Assembly (NCBI GenBank): GCA_023388355.1
Contig: JAEWGI010000065.1
Span: 1-64,000, forward strand
DNA: 64,000 nucleotides
Direction of reading: 5' to 3'
Origin: Pseudomonadota bacterium
GTDB taxonomy: Bacteria > Pseudomonadota > Gammaproteobacteria > Xanthomonadales > Xanthomonadaceae
The position numbers and the translations under genes are program-made. A model generated the notes under the pieces. That model did no database searches. It saw only the letters and a list, made by a program, of their open reading frames with translations, and was not told where the DNA came from. Positions 8,659 through 17,141 of this stretch are shown piece by piece. Position 1 is the first letter of the stretch; every line of letters begins with the position of its first letter.

Positions 8659-9606
8659 TCATCGCTCGCTTTGATACATGTCCGGATAGTCCAGGCATAC
8701 CCAATCGGCCCCCGCATGCTCAAGGGCCGCCACGGCATCGGGGTCACGAAGATTGACTGACCAAGCTGACGAACTCAACCCATACGATCTAGCTTCTCGC
8801 ACACGTGTCGGCCCGCAATCCGTATGGTAGAGAAGCCACGCCTCACCACAGGCAGTTGCAATCGCCTCGGCGTATCCCCCGCCGAAATCCCGCGGGTCGA
8901 AATCACCAAACCACCGCGCGCCACGGCTATATGCCTCTCGAAACAGGCGGAGATAGTCGGAATGCGGCGGGATATCGCAGGGAGGAGGAGGCATCTTGCT
9001 GTACCAGCTCAAGGGATGCGTCGTGAACCATGCTCGCGTAGCCGCTCGCTGATCGATAGCGTAGCGTAATGCCCCCCAATCAAACGAGCAGAGACGGAAT
9101 CTGTGCCCAAACTGCTCCTGCTCAACAATCTCCAATACGGCATCTACCAGTCTTCGTGCGCCTTCGGTATCAGCCTCAAGCAGGGAGGTTTTGATCTCTA
9201 TAACCAGGAAAAACTTGTCGGACCTATCACGAACCAAACGGATCACTTCACGCAGCAACGGGACTCGCTGACCCGGCGCGGGCCTGATGCGATCGAAGCG
9301 CTGGGCGTAGTCTGAGTCAGGTTTTGGCGTGCCGATGTCAAAGCCCCTCAGAGCGGACAAGTCAAAATTCGCCACAGGCAGTTCTATGCCATTCTCCAGC
9401 CAGTCACCGCCCAAATAGCGGCAGTAGGACGGATTCAGGCATGCATCGTGATGCACCACTACTTGGCCATCAGCACTGAAGCGCGCGTCCAACTCGGCCC
9501 CAACAGCACCCACCGCAACGGCGTTGGCAAAGGCGGCTAGAGTATTCTCCACCCGCAGCCCTGCTCCTCCTCGGTGAGCGATCACTCCGATCACTGACGT
9601 CTGCAT
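8659..9606 (-). CDS. Glycerophosphodiester phosphodiesterase family protein (GDPD)
   Basis: The 315-residue TIM-barrel phosphodiesterase family hydrolyses glycerophosphodiesters to glycerol-3-phosphate and an alcohol. The HRGG...ENTLAAF motif (residues 12-25), ELDARFSADGQVVVHHD with its metal-binding E/D and the second catalytic His, and FLVIEIK are visible. There is no signal peptide, so it should act in the cytoplasm, unlike GlpQ. The C-terminal SSSAWSVNLRDPDAVAALEHAGADWVCLDYPD is standard for the family. Its place next to genes for CDP-glycerol synthesis and glycerophosphotransfer suggests that it edits or recycles glycerol-phosphate units of the polymer; this is inference. Confidence 0.85.
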   Translation of the reverse strand: MQTSVIGVIAHRGGAGLRVENTLAAFANAVAVGAVGAELDARFSADGQVVVHHDACLNPSYCRYLGGDWLENGIELPVANFDLSALRGFDIGTPKPDSDYAQRFDRIRPAPGQRVPLLREVIRLVRDRSDKFFLVIEIKTSLLEADTEGARRLVDAVLEIVEQEQFGHRFRLCSFDWGALRYAIDQRAATRAWFTTHPLSWYSKMPPPPCDIPPHSDYLRLFREAYSRGARWFGDFDPRDFGGGYAEAIATACGEAWLLYHTDCGPTRVREARSYGLSSSAWSVNLRDPDAVAALEHAGADWVCLDYPDMYQSER

Positions 9607-9634
9607 CCAATCACTTGCCCTAACTTAGGAGACA

Positions 9635-12600
9635 TCAGCTTGTTCCTGGAGCCATAGAGGAGCCAATGCCACCCAGCACATGTTCGTAGAACTGCTGCAA
9701 GGCCACTTCTTGATGAGCCTGCCAATCAAAACTCACGCTCGGCAATTCAGACTCAAGAAATGACCGCATGCCCAATACCAATCCGTCCTCGCTAGCGTCG
9801 AAGAAGTAGCCGGGGAACTCCTTCTTGATGTCCCTATTTCCAATGATGTCGGTAGCCACGAATGGCATCCCAATGATCAGCGCCTCGATTAAAGACATAG
9901 TCTTGGCCTCATGGTGCGAAGAGAGGACGAAGCAGGCACCTCGCTTCAGATAGGGATAGGGATTCGCACGGATCCCCGGCAGGAACACCCGATCTTGCAA
10001 GCCAAGATTCAGCACCAGCGACTGCAACACCCCACGCAGTGGCCCCTCACCTAGAATCAGCAGGCGAGCCTCTGGATACTCGCGACTGATTCTCGAAAAC
10101 GCCCGAATCAATCGATCCTGCCCCTTCTCAACGGAAAGACGCGCCATATTGATGAAGACGGGGCCGGCAGCGAACCACGACAGATCTTCTGCAGCAACCG
10201 GCTCTGCAGAAAGCTGGAGGATACGCTCTGGATCTTGCGTGTTCTCACAGCAGATGAAGCGACGGGAATCAATCCCGAGCCATGGCGAAAGCGTTTCACG
10301 ATTATCCCGACTCGTTTCCGGGCTGACAGAAACGATGCGGTCAAAGAATGGATAAGTATGAAACACACGCAACAATTCCGGATATCTCATTCGGCACTCT
10401 TCGTACATCTCATTATGCAGATAGATTACCTTTCGAACATTTTGCCGATTAAGCGACAACACCGAAGCCCAGAAGGCGTTATACCCTGAGAAATCGATCA
10501 CCACATCAAATCGCGCTTCATCGAATATACGCAAGTACTCCCGGTCGTAAACTTCACGAACAATCTCAAGCCGCTCGCCACTAAATGGATCCTCCGCCAG
10601 CTCGTGCCGCCTTCGCAGCCAGCGCTCCTCCAGCGTCATGGTCGGATGGAAATGCCGTCCTATCACCGCGCAGTGTCCTGGGATGCGCTCGAACAGCGCA
10701 CGCCCTTCATTATCTTTCTCCAGCGACTCCGCTGAAACCGCCACCGTCACATGCACACGCTTCTGGTCAAGATGCGAGAGCAGGTTCAGAAAAGAGGTCG
10801 TGATGCCGTTCCGTTTCAGTCCGCCACCATGAACAAGGACTCGCACAGGAGGATCAGTCGGCGCAGGCACCACACCGTCGGAAGAGTCCAGGAAAAAGAA
10901 GTCGACCGTACGCTGCGTGGCGCTGCCATCCTCATGAGGACAGAATCTGCCGATCGCCTCACAATGCCTAACCTCATCCTGCAACTTCCCTAGTAGCGCT
11001 TGGGCCAGAGACTCACTAAGCGTCTTCAGATCCGGACACTTGTATCCAGGCATCTCATCCATGGAGAAGTACATTCCACGATGCTGCCTGTACTCGCTCT
11101 CATCGTAGCAATGGTAGAGAACCGGTCTTTGCAGAGGAAGGAAATCAAAGAAGATGCTGGAGTAGTCCGTGATAAGCACATCCACCACCGACAGCAATTC
11201 ATTTGTATCGATATGGGCCGGCGCAACGATACCCTCCATCCGCTCACTATTGATTGCAAAAGCTTTCTCCAGCAGATGATGGCCACGGAATACGATGTCG
11301 CAGTCATGCCTTGCCGCTAGGTACTCGATGTCTTTCTCGACTTTCTCGACGTCATACGACACCTTCTCCAAGCTTCCCCGCCAAGTCGGCGCATAAAGCA
11401 CTACGGAACGCGTGCCACTGACCCCAAGAGCCGCCCGAATTTCAGCTTTGCGCGCCTCGCTAACATTCAGCGTAAGATCAATTCTCGGATAGCCAACCTC
11501 TGCCACTCGCGCACTCGAAATCTGCCGGATGTCATAACTATCCAGAAGAATGCCGGTCGTATGCGGATTCGGGCTGATCAGATGTGTCGCCTGAAGAAAC
11601 GCGCGCTGTGTTCGCTTGTGCTCGAGGAACTTGTACTTTTGCTCCTTGCCCAATGTCTTTAGGGGCGTGCCATGCCAAGTGGCCAAATAACGCTGCCCCT
11701 CCCTCCGGACAAAGTATGGCGGGAAGCCAGTGTTATTGATCAAGTACTTCGCCGTGGCCATCCATCGGAAGTATCCGTAGGAAGGGCGCCTGACCAGAAC
11801 TACATTCTTTCTGTCGCGCAACGATTCTGGGGCATTTTCTGAATTGTTCAGCACCCACACATGCAGATAATTGTCATACGCAGAATTATTGATAAGACAC
11901 TGAAATATTGCTAGCGGGTTGCAAGATACGGAGCTTCCGATGTGGCTTTCATACAGAATAACGTTCTCGCGTATCGGCAATGATTCGCGGCACTCCGCAT
12001 AGACTGTCGAGTATTGGACCCCCAGACTCCTTGCAGAAAATTCTTTTTCTGAAACGCCATGCGCGTGACGAAACACGCGAGTATCCAAGAACGCCTCGCT
12101 CGCACCTTTGTATTCTCCGGACATGAACAGGCAAAAAGCGCGCCGGTAATACCAGGCAGGCTTGTGGTCGCTGCATCGCTCGATTGCGGCCGCGTAAGCA
12201 GTTGCTGCTCCGGTCCAGTTTCGAACGCGCTCACGACACTCCCCCAATCTATAATGGACGTCTGCGTTGAGATTGTTGTGCTCAAGAACTTCTGTGACCA
12301 CCTGCTGGCCATTGAATCCAGCAAGATAGTCTTCAAGCTTGCTTTCCCCACCATCCACACTCTCACCGGCACTTAAAAGTTCGCCCTGCAGCGTCTGCGC
12401 CTGTTGGCTTTCAATGAACGCGAGACAAGAGCTCTTGAAGTGGCCGGCCTTCGCCAACGCATGGCCCTGCCGATAGCGCCAGTACGCCATCGGCTTATGG
12501 CTCATGAGACATGCAGCCTCGTAAGCAGTCGCCGACTCCTCCCAGCGCCGCATCCTCTCAAGGACGAAGCCGCGACGATAATGCCAATGCGGGCTGGATC

Positions 12601-13747
12601 TCCCTGATATGCGGATCGCATCATCGTAGGACGACAGCGCCTTCTCCCACTCGTAGCAACGATCAAATGCATAACCAAGGCGATACCGCAATTCACCATC
12701 TAGTGGAGACCGCGCGATCTCGCGCATATAGGCGGCACGCGCCGCTTCCCACAACCCCCTCTTCTGGTGCAAGACGCCAATACCGAATCGGGCCACTTCC
12801 CCTCGCGGGTTCATGGATGCCACGTGGATATAGGTTTTATTCGCCTCATCCGTTTGCCCATCCCGCTCCATGGCATAACCCAGCCGGTAATGCCACTGCA
12901 GTCGATCTGGCTTGAGGCGAACGGCATTCCGGTAAGCGTCGGCCGCTTGCCCGAAGCGACGCATTTCCTCATATGCTTCGCCGAGGCGGAAGAACCATTC
13001 CGGCCTTTGCTCCACACTGGTCGCCCGTTGCAGCGCCTCCACTGCCAGCCACCACCTTCCTTGTGAGGCCAAGACGCCCGCCAGTTTCTCCTGATTCCCC
13101 GCATCATCGGGATCAAACCCCACCAGTTCGGAAAAAGCCATCTCAGCCATGCCGAGATGCCCTGTTCTAAGCCCTACCCGCGCCAAAGCCTGTAGACGCG
13201 TCACATCACAGCTTCCTGACCGGATCAACATGCTGGCCGATTCCGCCATCATCTCGCGATCCTCAGCTGTCAACGCATCCGTCGAGCGAATCTCATGACC
13301 CAGCCTCGCGCCTTCTACGAGATAATGCGCCAAGGGATTGGGCGCATCTTGACCGGCCATATACCTCAGCCAATACCAGGCGGTATCGAACTTCCGTGAG
13401 GGATTCCGCAATTCACCCCCTCCGCGTTCACAGAAGTGTCGAAGGGGATTCACGCCGGAGTTTGCGATATCCGGATTGGACTCAAGGTAGAAGCTGGCAT
13501 CAAACAAATCGTTGGGGCTTCTTCCCTCCCTCGCACCGTAAAGCACGTAGTGCCGAACTGGATTCAAGCCAGATCGTGCGACATCTGGGTACATATCGAG
13601 GTAGCGATCAAGGTCGAACAGCCCGCTCGCCTCAATATACGCAATGTCCTGCTCGGCCTCTGACGCAGGCATCTCGGCGAAACCAAGGCGACGCTTCACC
13701 GCGCCAAACAGGCCCATCACACCACCGCGGGAAGGATCCGTGCCCAT
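9635..13747 (-). CDS. Giant fusion: YPDV repeats + TPR + CDP-glycerol glycerophosphotransferase + GT4 glycosyltransferase
   Basis: The product is 1370 residues. Residues ~43-150 hold three FD..YL...PDIA.SG.NPL.HY repeats. Residues ~190-560 are TPR-like (WHYRLGYAMERDGQTDEANK, WYYRRAFCLFMSGEYKGASE). Residues ~600-950 match the TagB/TagF-type domain (PF04464), with YLATWHGTPLKTLGK, VLYAPTWRGS and VLITDYSSIFFDFLPL. The last ~400 residues form a GT4 glycosyltransferase: NGITTSFLNLLSHLD at the front, INMARLSVEKGQDRLIRAF and SLIEALIIGMPFVATDI at the donor site. It is therefore predicted to add both glycerol-phosphate and a sugar to the polymer. ATG at 13747 overlaps the upstream tagD-like stop (TAATG). 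MGLFGAVKRR at 13717 is an alternative start. Confidence 0.85.
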   Translation of the reverse strand: MGTDPSRGGVMGLFGAVKRRLGFAEMPASEAEQDIAYIEASGLFDLDRYLDMYPDVARSGLNPVRHYVLYGAREGRSPNDLFDASFYLESNPDIANSGVNPLRHFCERGGGELRNPSRKFDTAWYWLRYMAGQDAPNPLAHYLVEGARLGHEIRSTDALTAEDREMMAESASMLIRSGSCDVTRLQALARVGLRTGHLGMAEMAFSELVGFDPDDAGNQEKLAGVLASQGRWWLAVEALQRATSVEQRPEWFFRLGEAYEEMRRFGQAADAYRNAVRLKPDRLQWHYRLGYAMERDGQTDEANKTYIHVASMNPRGEVARFGIGVLHQKRGLWEAARAAYMREIARSPLDGELRYRLGYAFDRCYEWEKALSSYDDAIRISGRSSPHWHYRRGFVLERMRRWEESATAYEAACLMSHKPMAYWRYRQGHALAKAGHFKSSCLAFIESQQAQTLQGELLSAGESVDGGESKLEDYLAGFNGQQVVTEVLEHNNLNADVHYRLGECRERVRNWTGAATAYAAAIERCSDHKPAWYYRRAFCLFMSGEYKGASEAFLDTRVFRHAHGVSEKEFSARSLGVQYSTVYAECRESLPIRENVILYESHIGSSVSCNPLAIFQCLINNSAYDNYLHVWVLNNSENAPESLRDRKNVVLVRRPSYGYFRWMATAKYLINNTGFPPYFVRREGQRYLATWHGTPLKTLGKEQKYKFLEHKRTQRAFLQATHLISPNPHTTGILLDSYDIRQISSARVAEVGYPRIDLTLNVSEARKAEIRAALGVSGTRSVVLYAPTWRGSLEKVSYDVEKVEKDIEYLAARHDCDIVFRGHHLLEKAFAINSERMEGIVAPAHIDTNELLSVVDVLITDYSSIFFDFLPLQRPVLYHCYDESEYRQHRGMYFSMDEMPGYKCPDLKTLSESLAQALLGKLQDEVRHCEAIGRFCPHEDGSATQRTVDFFFLDSSDGVVPAPTDPPVRVLVHGGGLKRNGITTSFLNLLSHLDQKRVHVTVAVSAESLEKDNEGRALFERIPGHCAVIGRHFHPTMTLEERWLRRRHELAEDPFSGERLEIVREVYDREYLRIFDEARFDVVIDFSGYNAFWASVLSLNRQNVRKVIYLHNEMYEECRMRYPELLRVFHTYPFFDRIVSVSPETSRDNRETLSPWLGIDSRRFICCENTQDPERILQLSAEPVAAEDLSWFAAGPVFINMARLSVEKGQDRLIRAFSRISREYPEARLLILGEGPLRGVLQSLVLNLGLQDRVFLPGIRANPYPYLKRGACFVLSSHHEAKTMSLIEALIIGMPFVATDIIGNRDIKKEFPGYFFDASEDGLVLGMRSFLESELPSVSFDWQAHQEVALQQFYEHVLGGIGSSMAPGTS

Positions 13748-14151
13748 TACATTCCCTCATGTAGACCAATCGAAAGTGACTGCTTGATCTCCGTTGTCGA
13801 GATGTCGTCCGTCCTTTGCAGATAGCAGACATCGCAGTGCTCAGACAGGAAATCGAACTTTCCTTCCCAGTCGTGCCCCATCACGAACAGGGTGGCTCCG
13901 TAGCGCCTGATGTCATCCACTTTCTGTTCCCATCTCTGCTCGGGAAAGACCTCGTCGACATAACGGATAGATTCCAGAACCGCCTTCCGGTTCTCGTAGT
14001 TCAGCAGCGACGACTTGTGTTTCCCCTGATTGAATTCATCCGTGGACAGTCCGACCACCAACCGGTCTCCCAGCTCACGCGCCCGGCGCAGCAGGTTGAT
14101 ATGACCGACATGCAGGATGTCGAAGGTTCCATAGGTGATGACGGTCTTCAT
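13747..14151 (-). CDS. tagD: Glycerol-3-phosphate cytidylyltransferase (TagD-like)
   Basis: This 134-residue nucleotidyltransferase is predicted to make CDP-glycerol from CTP and glycerol-3-phosphate, the donor for poly(glycerol phosphate). It shows MKTVITYGTFDILHVGHINLL (the HxGH site), RLVVGLSTDEFNQGK, and the C-terminal RTDDISTTEIKQ segment, which matches the ISTT-type end of TagD. Length is normal for the family. Start and stop both overlap the neighbours (ATGA upstream, TAATG downstream), so it is translated together with two glycerophosphotransferase-domain proteins. It is less GC-rich than the genes to its right. A related role with another polyol phosphate is possible, but the sequence is closest to TagD. 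Confidence 0.88.
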   Translation of the reverse strand: MKTVITYGTFDILHVGHINLLRRARELGDRLVVGLSTDEFNQGKHKSSLLNYENRKAVLESIRYVDEVFPEQRWEQKVDDIRRYGATLFVMGHDWEGKFDFLSEHCDVCYLQRTDDISTTEIKQSLSIGLHEGM

Positions 14152-17141
14152 TGTCCCTCCCTGATTCTGGGCAACGGCTTGCCGAGCCCATCGCAGTCGC
14201 TGAGCTGTTTGACCCGCTCAACCACACGCGCAGCGCTTCGGTCGTCGATGTAGTCGAAGAACAGGCGCCGCTTCCACTCCAGCTCCGCGAGCTGCTGTGC
14301 ATCGTGCGGCTCGAACAGCGATTCCAGCGCCGCGGCAAGGTCGTCGAAGCTGCGGCATACCGTGCCCGGGAATACGAAGTCCAGGTCGTAGAACCCGCCA
14401 CGCTCGACGCCAAGATAGCGGTCGTGGTCGTAGGCGAAGCTCACGGCCGGCTTTCCGGTCAGCATGTAGTCGATGAAGCAGCTCGAGTAGTCGGTGATCA
14501 GCGCGGACGAGGCACGGTACAGCATTTCGACGTTCGGGAAGTGGGCATCCGACAGGTCCAGGGGGTGGAGCCCGCCGAGCTGATCAGTGTAGGCCCGCGC
14601 GCTGTCGGCCATGTGTTCGCGGATGCCGAGGACCGCGTTGTGGCGCTGCAGCCAGTCGGCCAGGAACCGCTTCTGCCCATCACTGAACAGGTAGCTGGCG
14701 TCCTCCTGCTCGTTGCGGAAAGTGGGCATGAACAGGACCAGGCGGCGCCCGTCCAGCATCTTCGCCAGCTGGTCCAGTTGGGCGCGCATGTCGGCGGGCA
14801 GGCGGTCGCGGTCACGCAGGATGAAGTCGTTGCGCGGCAGGCCGGTATTCCAGACCTCGTTGATCGACAGCGGGTAGAACGCCGAGGCCATGGCCATGGT
14901 GTCGACCTTGGATGAGCTGATCACGGCCCTGCACATGGCATGTTCCTCGGCGATCCTGCCCAGGCGGCCCTGCATGTCCTGCGAGGCATAGCCGATGCGC
15001 TTGAACGGGATGCCATGCCAGAGGTTGATGATGTTGTGCAGGTCGCTCGCCAGCGGATAGACCAGGTTGCGGGTGGGGCTGTGCTTGATGAAGATGTTGC
15101 CGGCGCGCATCAGCCGGTGCTGGCCCAGGGGGCTCTCCAGTGGCAGGACCTCGACGTTGGTGCCGTCGACCTCCACCGGCCTGTCCCGGCTGAGCACGAT
15201 CTTGCGGATGCGCGGATCGTCCTTGACCTCTTCGAACACGGCACGCTCGTTGCCGGAGAACACACCGGAGAACGCGCAGACCGGGAACGCCCACCAATTT
15301 TCGTGCTTGGGGCTTTGACGGTCGGCGGCGAGGAACGCGTCGTTCTCGAGCAACGTCTCCGGCGGGGCCGCATCATCCACCAGGCGCTCGCTGCCCAGAT
15401 GCAGGTTGCGGTGCAGGCGGTCGGGATCGACCACGCGTTCGAGGTTGCGCTGGATCGTATCGACGTCGGCATCGGGGATCTTCTGCAGGATCCGTTCGGC
15501 CCACCTGTACAGCCGTGGCACCGCATAGTGGTTCTCGGACAGCAGATAGCGCTTGAGCAGCGGGAAGCCTTCGTCGAGGAGTCGGAAGTACCAGTTGCTG
15601 TACACGGGGTGAAACGGATACAGCGCGCGGACGAAAGTGTCGAACGCGTGCCCGCGGGCGATCAGGTGCCTGGTCAGCCCGACCTCGTACTTGAGGATCA
15701 GGTTGCGCTTGGATTCCTGGGCCGCGACCCCGTCGATCAGTTTGCGGAACAGCGGATCGTCGATGACCGGCTTGCGGTAGGCGAGGAAGTATGACGCGAC
15801 GAGGAAATCGTAGACGTACTCGCGCTCGAAGCCGTCGACCATGCCGCCGCGGACGGTATCCATCGGGATCGGCTGGCGAAGGCGGTTGGAGGGCTTCCTG
15901 CGGGTCGCCGCGATGCCCTTGGTGGCCTGCAGTCCCCACCAGTCGCAGGGCCTGGCGTCCATGCGCGCGAACACCTCGTCCAGGCTGCGCAGCAGGTAGC
16001 AGCTGTCGTTGACCAGCAGCAGCTCGTCATACGCGGCAACCGCGTCCCAGCCGATCCTGCCGACGAGTTCGGAGTACGAACCGAAGTCGTACTTGCCATG
16101 TCGATGGGCCCAGGCGCCGCGGACGTGCGGTGCGAGCCGGTCCAGCTGCCCGGGCTGCATCTCGCAGTCGGCCAGGTAGTACACATCGGCGAAACGGGCC
16201 AGCTCGCGCACGTAGTCGACGACATAGTCATCGACCAGGCCATCGCGGTCGTAGCCGGCGAACAGGCAGATGCGGCGGATCGCCCGGCCATCCAGATGCC
16301 GATGGCCCGAACCCGGCAGCTGCACCAGCGGGCGTGGCGGCCGCGGCTGGTGGCCCAGCGCGGCGCCCTCCTCGATGAAGTGCGAGAGCGGGTTGCGGTC
16401 TTCGACGGCCGGATCGAGATAGGTGGCCCAGTACCACCAGACATCGAACTCACGGCCGGGATTGCGCAGGTGCTTCCAGCCCGTCTCGCAGAAGTGGTGC
16501 AGCGGGTTGGTGCCGGTGAGTGCGAGCTCGGGGTTGTTGGCCAGGTAATAGCGCGTGCCGAACCAGGGCGAGGGGTTGCGCCCCTCGGCCGCTCCGTGCG
16601 CCAGATAGTGGTCGAGCGGGTCGCGGCCACTCGCGGCCACGTCCGGGTAGGCGTCCAGATAGTAGGCGTCATCGAACAGCCCCGCGGCCCGGATCGCGTC
16701 GGCACGGGGATCTTCGACCGGGTGGATCCCCAGGCCGCGGGCACGGCCTTCGGTGAGATAGTGAACCAGCGGGTTGACCTGTCCGCCGGCGTCGCCGAGA
16801 TGCTCGTGCAGGTAGTGGTCGAGGTTGAAATCCGGGGAAGGGTGGCACGATTCCCTCCAGCCGTGCAGGCAGAAGTGAAGCAGCGGGTTGATGCCCGACG
16901 ACGCCACGTCCGGGTTGCGCTCCAGGTACCAGCGTCCATCGAAATGGTCGCAGGGCTGCCGTCCTTCCGCCGCGCCCTGCGCTGCGTAATGCAGCAACGG
17001 ATCGATCCCCGCGGCCGCCACGTCCGGATAGCGCCGCAGATAGCCCTCGCGGTCGAACACGCCGAGCCGTTCGAGCGCCGGCACGTCGGGATGCCGGGGG
17101 CCGCGTCCGATCCGGCGCAGCAGGCGCGAGGCGACGCTCAC
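14148..17141 (-). CDS. Fusion: YPDVA repeats + RgpF-like domain + CDP-glycerol glycerophosphotransferase domain
   Basis: The product is 997 residues. Six FD..YYL..YPDVA.SG.DPL.HY...GA.EGR.P repeats fill residues ~28-265. Next is an RgpF-like domain (PF05045; ICLFAGYDRDGLVDDYVVDY, GKYDFGSYSELVGRIGWDA, ELLLVNDSCYLL). The C-terminal ~350 residues are a TagF-type domain: NLWHGIPFKRIGYASQDMQG, RRLVLFMPTFRN, ALITDYSSCFIDYMLTGKP. GTG at 17141 is chosen because it overlaps the previous stop as GTGA; the long in-frame region upstream is antisense-like and shadows the methyltransferase gene. The reaction is probably addition of glycerol-phosphate to a glycan, with RgpF possibly supplying the sugar step. 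GC content is high, unlike the 1370-residue relative downstream. Confidence 0.85.
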   Translation of the reverse strand: MSVASRLLRRIGRGPRHPDVPALERLGVFDREGYLRRYPDVAAAGIDPLLHYAAQGAAEGRQPCDHFDGRWYLERNPDVASSGINPLLHFCLHGWRESCHPSPDFNLDHYLHEHLGDAGGQVNPLVHYLTEGRARGLGIHPVEDPRADAIRAAGLFDDAYYLDAYPDVAASGRDPLDHYLAHGAAEGRNPSPWFGTRYYLANNPELALTGTNPLHHFCETGWKHLRNPGREFDVWWYWATYLDPAVEDRNPLSHFIEEGAALGHQPRPPRPLVQLPGSGHRHLDGRAIRRICLFAGYDRDGLVDDYVVDYVRELARFADVYYLADCEMQPGQLDRLAPHVRGAWAHRHGKYDFGSYSELVGRIGWDAVAAYDELLLVNDSCYLLRSLDEVFARMDARPCDWWGLQATKGIAATRRKPSNRLRQPIPMDTVRGGMVDGFEREYVYDFLVASYFLAYRKPVIDDPLFRKLIDGVAAQESKRNLILKYEVGLTRHLIARGHAFDTFVRALYPFHPVYSNWYFRLLDEGFPLLKRYLLSENHYAVPRLYRWAERILQKIPDADVDTIQRNLERVVDPDRLHRNLHLGSERLVDDAAPPETLLENDAFLAADRQSPKHENWWAFPVCAFSGVFSGNERAVFEEVKDDPRIRKIVLSRDRPVEVDGTNVEVLPLESPLGQHRLMRAGNIFIKHSPTRNLVYPLASDLHNIINLWHGIPFKRIGYASQDMQGRLGRIAEEHAMCRAVISSSKVDTMAMASAFYPLSINEVWNTGLPRNDFILRDRDRLPADMRAQLDQLAKMLDGRRLVLFMPTFRNEQEDASYLFSDGQKRFLADWLQRHNAVLGIREHMADSARAYTDQLGGLHPLDLSDAHFPNVEMLYRASSALITDYSSCFIDYMLTGKPAVSFAYDHDRYLGVERGGFYDLDFVFPGTVCRSFDDLAAALESLFEPHDAQQLAELEWKRRLFFDYIDDRSAARVVERVKQLSDCDGLGKPLPRIREGQ

